Position numbers and translations under genes: made by a program. From the NCBI GenBank assembly GCA_964495465.1, contig CAZBWE010000003.1:1-59696 (forward strand): DNA of 59,696 nucleotides, read 5' to 3'. Below are positions 25,410 to 33,055 of this stretch, piece after piece; position 1 is the stretch's first letter; the number at the start of each line of letters is the position of its first letter. Below the pieces are notes generated by a model. It ran no database searches. It was not told where the DNA came from and saw nothing but the letters and a program-made list of their open reading frames with translations. This stretch comes from CAZBWE01 sp964495465 (GTDB lineage Bacteria; Planctomycetota; Phycisphaerae; Sedimentisphaerales; Anaerobacaceae).

Positions 25410-26530
25410 TCGGAGAGCGCTTCCATGAAGTTTTTCTTGATTTCTTTTGGAGATTCTTTAGGTCTTCCCAGGTCTGCTCTTGCTCCTTTTCTAACCCTGA
25501 TTTCAAGCAATGCCGGCCCCTCTGCCGATTTAAGAAGTTTTATACCTGCATCGATTTCATTTCTTGTCACGGCCAGATTTGCCATTTTATAACCGCAGGA
25601 TATGGCTACTTTCGTCAGTGAGATTGAAAGACCGGCTGTCGGCTGGCCCCCAACAGAGTCGTGGGACCCGTTGTTAAAAATAATATGCTTATAATTCTTC
25701 GCTTTCTGTGTTCCTGTTACGGCCAGTGAGCCCATATGCATAATAACCGACCCGTCACCATCTAAGCAAAATACCTGTCTTTGTGGTTTTGCCAGCGCGA
25801 TGCCCAGAGCTATCTGCGAACTGTGCCCCATAGAGCCGACCGTTAAAAAATCATTATTGTGGCCGCCGACAATGTCCCTGTATTCGTAAACCTCTCTGGA
25901 TGTCTTTCCCGTTGTGGACACCACTATATCATTTGGCCCAAGCCGGTCGATAATCATCTTTATTACATATTCCCGCATCGGATAATTGGACAAATTCTGC
26001 TCTTCAGGCGATTCGTAGGGCTCAAAAGTTCCCTTCTTTACAATAAGGGCCGCTGGTATTTGACTCTGTCTCATTGCAGAAAAGATATCATCAATACACT
26101 GCCGGGCCTGCTCGTTCGTATCAGGCAGTATTTTGTAAGGTATTCCGATTGTATCGAGAAGCGAAAGAGTAATTTTGCCCTGCTTGACGTGTTGGGGCTC
26201 ATCTTTTGTTCCGGGCTCACCCCTCCATCCTATGAGCATAAGCAGCGGAATCGAATAGACATCGGCATTTGCAAGAGAAACGAGCGGATTTACGGCATTA
26301 CCCTCGCCGGAATTTTGCATATAGACGACCGCCGGCTGTCCGGTGGCCAGATAATGCCCGCAGGCAAGGGCAACGGCGCCGCCTTCGTTGGCGGCGATGA
26401 CGTGATTTTCCTTTGTAGTATGTTTCGTTACGTATGCGCAGAAGTCCTTCAAAGTCGAATCCGGCACGCCGGTAAAAAAACTCACGCCCCCGGCCTTGAG
26501 TAATTCGTAAAAGGACCTGCAGCTTATCAT
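25406..26530 (-). CDS. Phosphonopyruvate decarboxylase
   Basis: Thiamine-diphosphate enzyme converting phosphonopyruvate to phosphonoacetaldehyde, the step that pulls the unfavourable PEP mutase reaction forward. It has 374 residues. The N-terminal half is the pyrimidine-binding domain (GVPDSTLKDFCAYV, AANEGGAVALACGHYLA), the C-terminal half the diphosphate-binding domain with GDGSVIMHMGSLAVTG near residue 240 and FNNGSHDSVGGQPT after it. It overlaps both neighbours by ATGA, indicating translational coupling. The gene name ppd/aepY is used for such enzymes elsewhere. Confidence 0.93.
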   Translation of the reverse strand: MISCRSFYELLKAGGVSFFTGVPDSTLKDFCAYVTKHTTKENHVIAANEGGAVALACGHYLATGQPAVVYMQNSGEGNAVNPLVSLANADVYSIPLLMLIGWRGEPGTKDEPQHVKQGKITLSLLDTIGIPYKILPDTNEQARQCIDDIFSAMRQSQIPAALIVKKGTFEPYESPEEQNLSNYPMREYVIKMIIDRLGPNDIVVSTTGKTSREVYEYRDIVGGHNNDFLTVGSMGHSSQIALGIALAKPQRQVFCLDGDGSVIMHMGSLAVTGTQKAKNYKHIIFNNGSHDSVGGQPTAGLSISLTKVAISCGYKMANLAVTRNEIDAGIKLLKSAEGPALLEIRVRKGARADLGRPKESPKEIKKNFMEALSE

Positions 26531-27891
26531 CGCACACTATCCGGTATCAGGTTTATTATTTCCTTTATCGATATGCAGCACGATTCATCCGCCTCCTGGG
26601 CCCTGCCGCTGGCAAGTATTAGTTTCGCCGCCCTGACCATAGCGGGATAAGCGCTTCGAAGCATATGATTTGCGTAAATCACGATGTTAACACCGAAATC
26701 ACTTAGCTGGTCTTCGGTTGTCTGGCAATAAGTTGTAGGAACCGCTACAAGCGGGACCCTCTTGTCGAGCTTTTCATATCGCTTGCAGAATTCAAAAACT
26801 TCGTTCGGATTATTTTCCCTGCTGTGTATCATAATTCCATCTGCGCCGGCATCGATATAAGCGGCTGCGCGTTCTATCGCCTCGTCCAGGCCGGCCTTTA
26901 AAATTAAGCTTTCGATTCTTGCTATAATCATAAAGTCATCTGTAATCCGGGCTTTTTTACCAGCAGATATTTTGCTGCAGAAATTTTCTATCGTATCCTG
27001 TGATTGGTGACATTCCACCCCGAACAGGGAATTTTTTTTCAATCCCACCTTGTCTTCAATTATTACTGCCGAGATGCCGAGACGCTCCAGGGTTCGGACC
27101 TTAAAGGCAAAATGCTCCGCCAATCCGCCGGAGTCGCCGTCATAAATTATGGGCTTGGTCGTAACTTCCAGTATATCGTTCAAAGTCGTCATACGGGATG
27201 TTAAATTGACATATTCAATATCCGGCTTGCCCCTTGCCACAGAGTCGGTAAGACTGCTCGACCAGATACCGTCAAATTCATAGTTGATACCGTCTTTTTG
27301 AACGAATATGTGTTCGGCTATTATGCCGCTGAGGCCGTCATGGGCTTCAATAATCCGGACAATCTTTTTCGCATCGAGCAGTCGGCTGAGTCTTTTTATT
27401 CTGACTTCGGGGGTTATCCCTATCTCACGTATGGCAGTGTTAAGTTGTGTTGATGAGATGCCCTGAGTATATGTGGGTTCGACTAATTGCCCGCCCCACT
27501 TTGCCAGCGTATCTATTACCCGCTCTCTGACTTTGGCCTGCACGCCTGTTTTCCAGTCATCGCCATGCACAACGTAGTCCGGCTTGAGCTTTGTCAGGTT
27601 GGGTATATAGTCAAGCGTTTCCTGAGGCACAACCTCGCTGACGCCGACCAGATTTTCTACAATTTCTTTTCGCTGCTCATAGGACAGATACGGCAGACGC
27701 TTATAGCTTGCGATTGCCGCATCTGTCAGCAGGCCGACGGTAACCTCGCCGAGCTTCTTTGCTTCACGGATGATATTCAGGTGCCCGGGGTGGATAATAT
27801 CGGCGCTCATTCCGACATAAACTCTTTTTTTTGTTTTTTTCTTTGTGATTGTCTGGTGTTTAAGCTCCAGAGTGCTGTTTAGTTTGGCCAT
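26527..27891 (-). CDS. pepM: Cytidylyltransferase-phosphoenolpyruvate mutase fusion
   Basis: A 454-residue fusion. Residues about 20-155 are a cytidylyltransferase-like nucleotidyltransferase with YVGMSADIIHPGHLNIIREA (HxGH) and the later QGISSTQL block. Residues about 170-454 are PEP mutase, which isomerises PEP to phosphonopyruvate: IIYDGDSGGLAEHF supplies the metal-binding acids, and EDKVGLKKNS is the signature separating PEP mutase from isocitrate lyase relatives. The fusion suggests that the same protein starts the pathway and later activates a phosphonate with CTP for attachment to a lipid or glycan. No downstream transferase is in the window. It opens the three-gene operon. Confidence 0.93.
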   Translation of the reverse strand: MAKLNSTLELKHQTITKKKTKKRVYVGMSADIIHPGHLNIIREAKKLGEVTVGLLTDAAIASYKRLPYLSYEQRKEIVENLVGVSEVVPQETLDYIPNLTKLKPDYVVHGDDWKTGVQAKVRERVIDTLAKWGGQLVEPTYTQGISSTQLNTAIREIGITPEVRIKRLSRLLDAKKIVRIIEAHDGLSGIIAEHIFVQKDGINYEFDGIWSSSLTDSVARGKPDIEYVNLTSRMTTLNDILEVTTKPIIYDGDSGGLAEHFAFKVRTLERLGISAVIIEDKVGLKKNSLFGVECHQSQDTIENFCSKISAGKKARITDDFMIIARIESLILKAGLDEAIERAAAYIDAGADGIMIHSRENNPNEVFEFCKRYEKLDKRVPLVAVPTTYCQTTEDQLSDFGVNIVIYANHMLRSAYPAMVRAAKLILASGRAQEADESCCISIKEIINLIPDSVR

Positions 27892-27942
27892 GGCAAACCT
27901 TCTATTTGATTATCGTTATTGATTTTGCACCGTTGACATATT

Positions 27943-28059
27943 TTAATTCGGTTTGCTTATACTTGCAATACTGTGTTCCTCGGGCAGCTGGCCAAATAAT
28001 GTCATACGCCGGCCTGCCGATTCCAGCTCAGGTTCGCAGGGTAGTATGTTTTCAGCCAT
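27943..28059 (-). CDS. Small 38-residue open frame between GH28 and pepM
   Basis: ATG at 28059 to TAA at 27945 encodes MAENILPCEPELESAGRRMT followed by a short tail ending SKPN. Codon content looks protein-like, but there is no clear ribosome site and no family is recognised. It may be a remnant of a longer gene or a chance frame. Confidence 0.25.
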   Translation of the reverse strand: MAENILPCEPELESAGRRMTLFGQLPEEHSIASISKPN

Positions 28060-28104
28060 CTGGAGCAGAATGAATTTCTGTATCAAAAGCCGTGTGCTGT
28101 GTCG

Positions 28105-29532
28105 CTACTTAAAGTTCATATCGGTGCAGTTCTTAACGTCCAGTTTGCTGTTATCTTTGGCCTTTATTGAGACATTCTTGAATTTCCATCCTTTGGCATA
28201 TTCAATTTTTCCAGCCGTATCGGTTTCTATTTCGACATTCTTAAGATAGAAATTTTTCACTATAGATTCTTTCATTCCGGAAGCGTCTATAGCTTTTTTG
28301 GCGCCGGTGACCTTGATACGGGATATGTGCACATCTTTAACTTCAGGGAATCCCCGCTCGGGCGGCTCTACTTTTTGCAGCATAGTTTTCCAGTGTTGCG
28401 GAAGCTCTTCATAGGTATATCCTTCCGGTAGCGTTGAGTAGCTGTAGCTCGGATACCAGTTCATAGCCACTTTGATAACAGTGCCGACGCCGTCCATTGT
28501 TATGTCCCTGACTTGTATATCTTCGACTATACCGCCTCTGGTTTTGGCTGATTTGAATCGAATCCCGTTGGAGGTTCCTTTTGCAGTAAGATTGTGGGCC
28601 AGGATATGCCTGATGCCGCCGGACGTCTCGCTGCCGCAGGTGACCAAGCCGCTGCCTGCGCGGGAGATGCAATTGCGGATGACCACGTATTCGGTCGGGC
28701 GATTGACCCTGAGACCGTCGGCATCACGACCGGCTTTCAGGCAGAAATTATCGTCATTGCAGTCGATATCGCAATTCTCTATCAGCACGAATGACGAAGA
28801 ATCGATGTCGATTCCGTCCGTGCTTGGGCCGCTGCCGCCGATGTTATTACGAATCACCAGGGCGTCGATGGTAACGTATTTGGAATAAAGAATATGCACG
28901 GTCCAAAAACCTGCCTGCTGAAGGGTAATGCCTTTTAAGGTAATATTTTTTGATTCAGCCACTAAAAGAGTCCGAGGCCGCTTGCAATCATAATCCACAA
29001 TCCAGCGCAGGTCCTTTCGGTCGTACTCTTTTCGCATAGTCCAGTATTTGTCCCAGAAGGGTTTTCCCTGGCCGTTTACAATGCCCTCTCCGGTAATGGC
29101 CGCATTATCCTGGCCGATGATATTGAGCAGGGCAGCCGGCCATACCATCTCCATACCTGCTACTCGGGTATCTATATCCGGATAATCTGATAAATCCTGG
29201 CTTCCCTGAATTTCAACGCCTTTATCTATGCGCAAATGGACGCCTTTTTTGACGAAGATTGAGCCGGTAAGATAAACGCCGGGCTCGAACATTACGACCC
29301 CGCCTCCTTTTGCAGAGCAGTCGTCAATCGCTGCCTGTATGGCCTTGGTATTTAGCGTTTCGCCGTCGCTTACGGCGCCGTAATCAGCCACCTTAAAAAC
29401 GGGCTTTTTCCGGGGAGTTGTTTGAGCGCCTACCTTTTGTGTCCATTTTTGATTTGGTATTGTGCTTTCCGGCGGTTTTCCTGCAAAGCCAATATTGAAA
29501 TTCAGTAGAAACGCCAGTAGAATTGATGCCAT
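28105..29532 (-). CDS. Glycoside hydrolase family 28 (polygalacturonase-like), secreted
   Basis: Hydrolyses pectin backbone-type linkages; 475 residues. A signal peptide occupies about residues 1-17 (SILLAFLLNFNIGFA). The right-handed beta-helix domain begins VADYGAVSDGETLNTKAIQA. Catalytic-region motifs are visible: STDGIDIDSS near residue 240, the Asp pair DCNDDNFCLKAG near 262, GSGLVTCGSETSGG near 300 (family usually GHG), and NGIRFKSAKTRGG near 325 supplying the basic residue. Substrate could be homogalacturonan or rhamnogalacturonan oligomers. It is the last gene of the sugar-degradation run, 210 bases after GH2. Confidence 0.93.
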   Translation of the reverse strand: MASILLAFLLNFNIGFAGKPPESTIPNQKWTQKVGAQTTPRKKPVFKVADYGAVSDGETLNTKAIQAAIDDCSAKGGGVVMFEPGVYLTGSIFVKKGVHLRIDKGVEIQGSQDLSDYPDIDTRVAGMEMVWPAALLNIIGQDNAAITGEGIVNGQGKPFWDKYWTMRKEYDRKDLRWIVDYDCKRPRTLLVAESKNITLKGITLQQAGFWTVHILYSKYVTIDALVIRNNIGGSGPSTDGIDIDSSSFVLIENCDIDCNDDNFCLKAGRDADGLRVNRPTEYVVIRNCISRAGSGLVTCGSETSGGIRHILAHNLTAKGTSNGIRFKSAKTRGGIVEDIQVRDITMDGVGTVIKVAMNWYPSYSYSTLPEGYTYEELPQHWKTMLQKVEPPERGFPEVKDVHISRIKVTGAKKAIDASGMKESIVKNFYLKNVEIETDTAGKIEYAKGWKFKNVSIKAKDNSKLDVKNCTDMNFK

Positions 29533-29719
29533 ATTCGGCTCCTTTTATCAGTTTTTATAAGCTTTTGCTGCCGGTAAGGCACGATTAAGAAAACCAAAGC
29601 AGCTTGCAGAAAGCAATTATATCAAGATATATACTCTTCGCAACAAGCAAAAAACTGCCGCAGCGGCGAGATATGATAAGGTAGCTTGACAGCAAATGTA
29701 GGGTAAAAAAGTTTCTTTT

Positions 29720-29796
29720 ATTTACTGTCCCCGTTAAGGTCATCAAAATTTAATAATTTGTTTTTTGCCCTTATATGAAATAACTTTGTCGGGCTT
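29720..29796. repeat. Duplicated block at the 3' end of the GH2 gene
   Basis: Over 29746-29796, 44 of 51 bases match 33005-33055 at the 3' end of the GH31 gene without gaps, and weaker similarity continues past the GH2 stop toward 29720. Both proteins therefore end in nearly the same tail (KPDK, then YKGKKQI, then KF). Confidence 0.7.
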
Positions 29797-32772
29797 TTCG
29801 TAGATTTCTATCTCAACAATTCCGAGAGTCCCCTTTTCCTTTGTGGCATTGCTGATGGTGCTTGCCTGATCCTTCTTGCCGGCGATCTCCACGATATCGA
29901 AGGCATCCTCGTCTTTGCTTACGCCCTGCAGTGTCACTGTGAGGCTCTTGCCAGTCACCGGCTCTAACGGAATCGTCACGTAACCAAGACTCCGCTGCGT
30001 ATCACCTTGATAGACCTTACTGCCATCCACGAACATCCGGATTGAATAGCTCGTCCTCCGCCAGTTTTGCAGTTTCATCGTCACTTCGCTCACCCTGGCG
30101 GGTTCCGCAAAATCATACCGTATCCACGCCGTCTCCCGGCTGCCGTCATTGGACCAGCTGGTCATTTCATTATCATCATAGCTCAAGGCGGCTTTGTCCT
30201 GGTTTGCGCCTGCTGATGAAGCCGCGATTCGCACCGGCAAACGTGACACCTTGAAAGAGGGCCCCTCTGGTGTGGGCCCGCGATCAAGATAGCAGGGCAG
30301 ATTTGCGTCAGGCATAGCACGTGAAAGTCCGTCAGTAACCTCTACCGGTTTTGAGTGGAACGCAACGGATGCGGGCTTGAGACCCTGCGCCTTGGCACTG
30401 ATGACGACCCGGCCGGCTTCGGTAACCGAACGGACAATAACCCGGTTCACTCCGCACTCAACCGGCAGGCTTCGGGCAAGAATGTAGTTGTCCGGTCCCT
30501 GTGCGATACCGCCTCGCCATTCAGCAGGTCCGTCAAGTGCAAAATCAATCAGATTCATAGCAGTCGGACAGCGGTTGCCCTCGGCGTCAACCACCTCAAC
30601 ATCGACCAGGGCCATATCCGCCCCATTGGCTTGAAGTCCATCGGGCCCCGTGCGAACTGTCAAGCGAATACTATCAGATTTACCAGCCGTTTTCTTCTGT
30701 GTTTCGCAGAGTTTTTTGCCTTCGGCGTCGTAGCCGACCCCCTTAATCGTGCCGGGCTGCCACTCGATATCCTTGAATGCAAACAGGAACCGGTAGTTCT
30801 GTTCACCGAAGCCCTTTGAGATGCCGTTGATGAACAATTCCACTTTGTCGGCGCTCGAGACCACGTAGATGTCTTTCTTCGTGCCTGCAGCGTAGTTCCA
30901 GTGCCCAATGATATGAATACGCGGCCGCTCGACATCGACCCAGCCATCCCACATTACCTGGTGGGCGAAATAGCCATCCTTAGGAATGCGCATCGGATCG
31001 ACCTCGCCGCTGCGCCGGTAGTTCTCTGCGCCGCGATAATGCGTATTCGTGTCGGAGAATATAATATTGACACCGCCGGAGCTGACACGCTCACCAGTGC
31101 CGGGCCGCTCACGCCAATAGTCATACCACCGTTTCACGTCCTCGATGGCATGCGAGTCCTGGTTGCGGTTATAATCGCTCGCATCGGCATTGCGGTAAAG
31201 TGGACCCTCCCCATCCGTGTGAAATGGCGGCGAGAACTCATCCCAGTATTTGCGCAGCCCCTCATCGCGTGAATACTCCATCGCCCACATTGGCATGTCG
31301 GCGCTCTTGTTGATGTAGAGCATTTCGCCGCCGTATTCAGCCGCCTTGCTGCCCAGCATCTCCCGACAGCCGGCCGCCCGGCCTCCGTGAGGGTCGTATT
31401 TGTCACGCAGCTCCTTTATCTGCTGCATGTGCTCTTCACTGATTCCTTTATTCCCCGCTTCATAAAAGATGATGCTCGGATTATTGCGGTTGTAGATGAT
31501 AGCGTCCCGCATCAGCTCAATTCGCTGCTCCCACCGCCTGTTCTGAACATCCTTTTCGGAGTCGCCGGCAGGCATCGCCTGAATCAGGCCAACACGGTCG
31601 CAGGATTCGACATCCTGCTTCCATGGCGTTACGTGCATCCAGCGGACAATATTGCCGTTACCTTCCACAATCATGCGGTTACTGAAATCACTCAGCCACG
31701 GCGGTACTGACAGTCCCACAGCGGGCCATTCATTGGAGGTTCGTTGCGCATACCCTTTTAACTGAATCACGCGGTTGTTTAACTTCACCAGCCCATTGCC
31801 AAACTCTGTCTCGCGAAATCCCGTCCGCGTCCTGACAATGTCCAACGGTTTGCCGCCTACCTTCAGTATGGTGTACACGTTATAGAGATAGCCGTATCCC
31901 CAGCTCCAGAAGTTCAGGCCTTCCACACGAGCAGAAGCCTTGACAGTCATAGTCCTACCCGGTGCGACTGTGGCCGGGTAACCGTTAAAGGTCTTAACAA
32001 CTTGGCCGTTCATCTCTTCGATCACTACCTCATACTCGAATGTCTTGGCCAGGGGATATTCGTTCCTAACCTGTGATTCGGCCGTGACCATCGCAGATTT
32101 ACCCGGAATGTCGAAGTTCTGTGCATAAATATACACACCAGTCGTACCCAGGGTCGAGTAAAGCGGCAGCGTTTGGTACAGCTTGTCAGCCACACATAGA
32201 TAAACATTCTTAACAATGCCGCCATAGTTTGCGTTGAAATTCCTGTCATTCCATTGATACCTTTGCCCCGTTGCCTTCTCCCGGTAGTCCCAGGAGTTAT
32301 CTGTTCGCACAGCCACAACGTTTTCCTGCGGTGCAAACTTTGCCAGGCCGGTGATGTCGAACCCGAACGCCATGACCCCATTCTCATGCCTGCCGATGAA
32401 CTGACCATTCAGGTAAAACTCACCTCCTTGCCGAATGCCCTCGAACTCCAGAAAGACCTTCCGGCCTGCGTGCTCCGCAGGAATCTTGAAATGCTTTCGA
32501 TACCAGGCAACGCCGGTCGACAGGTTATGAATATCCTTCTTAAACGCCTCATCTTCGTTCCAGGCATAAGGCAGGGTCACATGCTTCCAGGCGGCGTCAT
32601 CAAATCGAACCGACTCAGCGCCGTTTGGATCGCCGACCAGCACTTTCCAGCCGGGATTGAAATTATACTTCACCCTGTTACTTGACAGCAGACCACCCAT
32701 TGCCGATGCAGACCAACCAAAAACAAGCAGCAGCACGCTTACAAAATGGATGTTTCTTTTAAGACAATTCAT
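29743..32772 (-). CDS. Glycoside hydrolase family 2 (beta-galactosidase-like) with C-terminal discoidin domain, secreted
   Basis: The start is set at 32772 (MNCLKRNIHFVSVLLLVFGW), giving 1009 residues with a signal peptide; the upstream in-frame Met at 32793 overlaps the preceding small frame. The domains are: GH2 sugar-binding jelly roll (residues about 30-200), Ig-like domain, TIM barrel (about 320-620), further beta domains, and an F5/8-type discoidin domain near 840-960 (MTSWSNDGSRETAWIRYDFA). In the barrel, the acid/base region reads NNPSIIFYEAGNKGIS, where the family norm is GNE; the candidate nucleophile is the Glu in MWAMEYSRDE. The tail copies GH31's. Exo-acting on galactosides is the likely role. 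Confidence 0.9.
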   Translation of the reverse strand: MNCLKRNIHFVSVLLLVFGWSASAMGGLLSSNRVKYNFNPGWKVLVGDPNGAESVRFDDAAWKHVTLPYAWNEDEAFKKDIHNLSTGVAWYRKHFKIPAEHAGRKVFLEFEGIRQGGEFYLNGQFIGRHENGVMAFGFDITGLAKFAPQENVVAVRTDNSWDYREKATGQRYQWNDRNFNANYGGIVKNVYLCVADKLYQTLPLYSTLGTTGVYIYAQNFDIPGKSAMVTAESQVRNEYPLAKTFEYEVVIEEMNGQVVKTFNGYPATVAPGRTMTVKASARVEGLNFWSWGYGYLYNVYTILKVGGKPLDIVRTRTGFRETEFGNGLVKLNNRVIQLKGYAQRTSNEWPAVGLSVPPWLSDFSNRMIVEGNGNIVRWMHVTPWKQDVESCDRVGLIQAMPAGDSEKDVQNRRWEQRIELMRDAIIYNRNNPSIIFYEAGNKGISEEHMQQIKELRDKYDPHGGRAAGCREMLGSKAAEYGGEMLYINKSADMPMWAMEYSRDEGLRKYWDEFSPPFHTDGEGPLYRNADASDYNRNQDSHAIEDVKRWYDYWRERPGTGERVSSGGVNIIFSDTNTHYRGAENYRRSGEVDPMRIPKDGYFAHQVMWDGWVDVERPRIHIIGHWNYAAGTKKDIYVVSSADKVELFINGISKGFGEQNYRFLFAFKDIEWQPGTIKGVGYDAEGKKLCETQKKTAGKSDSIRLTVRTGPDGLQANGADMALVDVEVVDAEGNRCPTAMNLIDFALDGPAEWRGGIAQGPDNYILARSLPVECGVNRVIVRSVTEAGRVVISAKAQGLKPASVAFHSKPVEVTDGLSRAMPDANLPCYLDRGPTPEGPSFKVSRLPVRIAASSAGANQDKAALSYDDNEMTSWSNDGSRETAWIRYDFAEPARVSEVTMKLQNWRRTSYSIRMFVDGSKVYQGDTQRSLGYVTIPLEPVTGKSLTVTLQGVSKDEDAFDIVEIAGKKDQASTISNATKEKGTLGIVEIEIYEKPDKVISYKGKKQIIKF

Positions 32773-32776
32773 ATAC

Positions 32777-32980
32777 TCAGGTCCCTTTCTCATCTAATCC
32801 GCTATTGTAACTGGTTATCCCCCGCCATTGATAAGCATCTCGTCGCTGTTCATCATAAGCGGTGAGCGGCTTTGGTTTGGATGCAGCGGGTGTCGCCTGA
32901 CAGGATATTAGAAACACGCTAACGCAGGCGCCAGGAAGCAGTAACACTAGGCGATGGCTTAAAGAAAAAGCTCCCTTCAT
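32777..32980 (-). CDS. Short putative lipoprotein between GH31 and GH2
   Basis: A 67-residue frame beginning right after the GH31 stop (TAA then ATG). A hydrophobic segment with lipobox LISC (residues about 16-27) is followed by 40 residues with no recognised fold. It ends four bases before the chosen GH2 start. It may be a real small lipoprotein, a leader that couples GH31 and GH2 translation, or the truncated 5' part of a lost gene. Confidence 0.4.
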   Translation of the reverse strand: MKGAFSLSHRLVLLLPGACVSVFLISCQATPAASKPKPLTAYDEQRRDAYQWRGITSYNSGLDEKGT

Positions 32981-33055
32981 TTATTGCCCCTGAGATGAGC
33001 CCTGAAATTTAACGATTTGTTTTTTGCCTTTATATATAACAATTTTGTCGGGCTT
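32979..33055. repeat. Duplicated block at the 3' end of the GH31 gene
   Basis: Partner of 29720-29796. It encodes the GH31 C-terminal beta-strand, a normal part of such enzymes, so GH31 is probably the donor and GH2 the recipient of the copied tail. Confidence 0.7.

Noticed and set aside
29660..29690. GC-rich motif before a T run downstream of GH2 as a terminator
   Set aside because: The stem is only about three to five pairs with an awkward loop; too weak to list as a feature.
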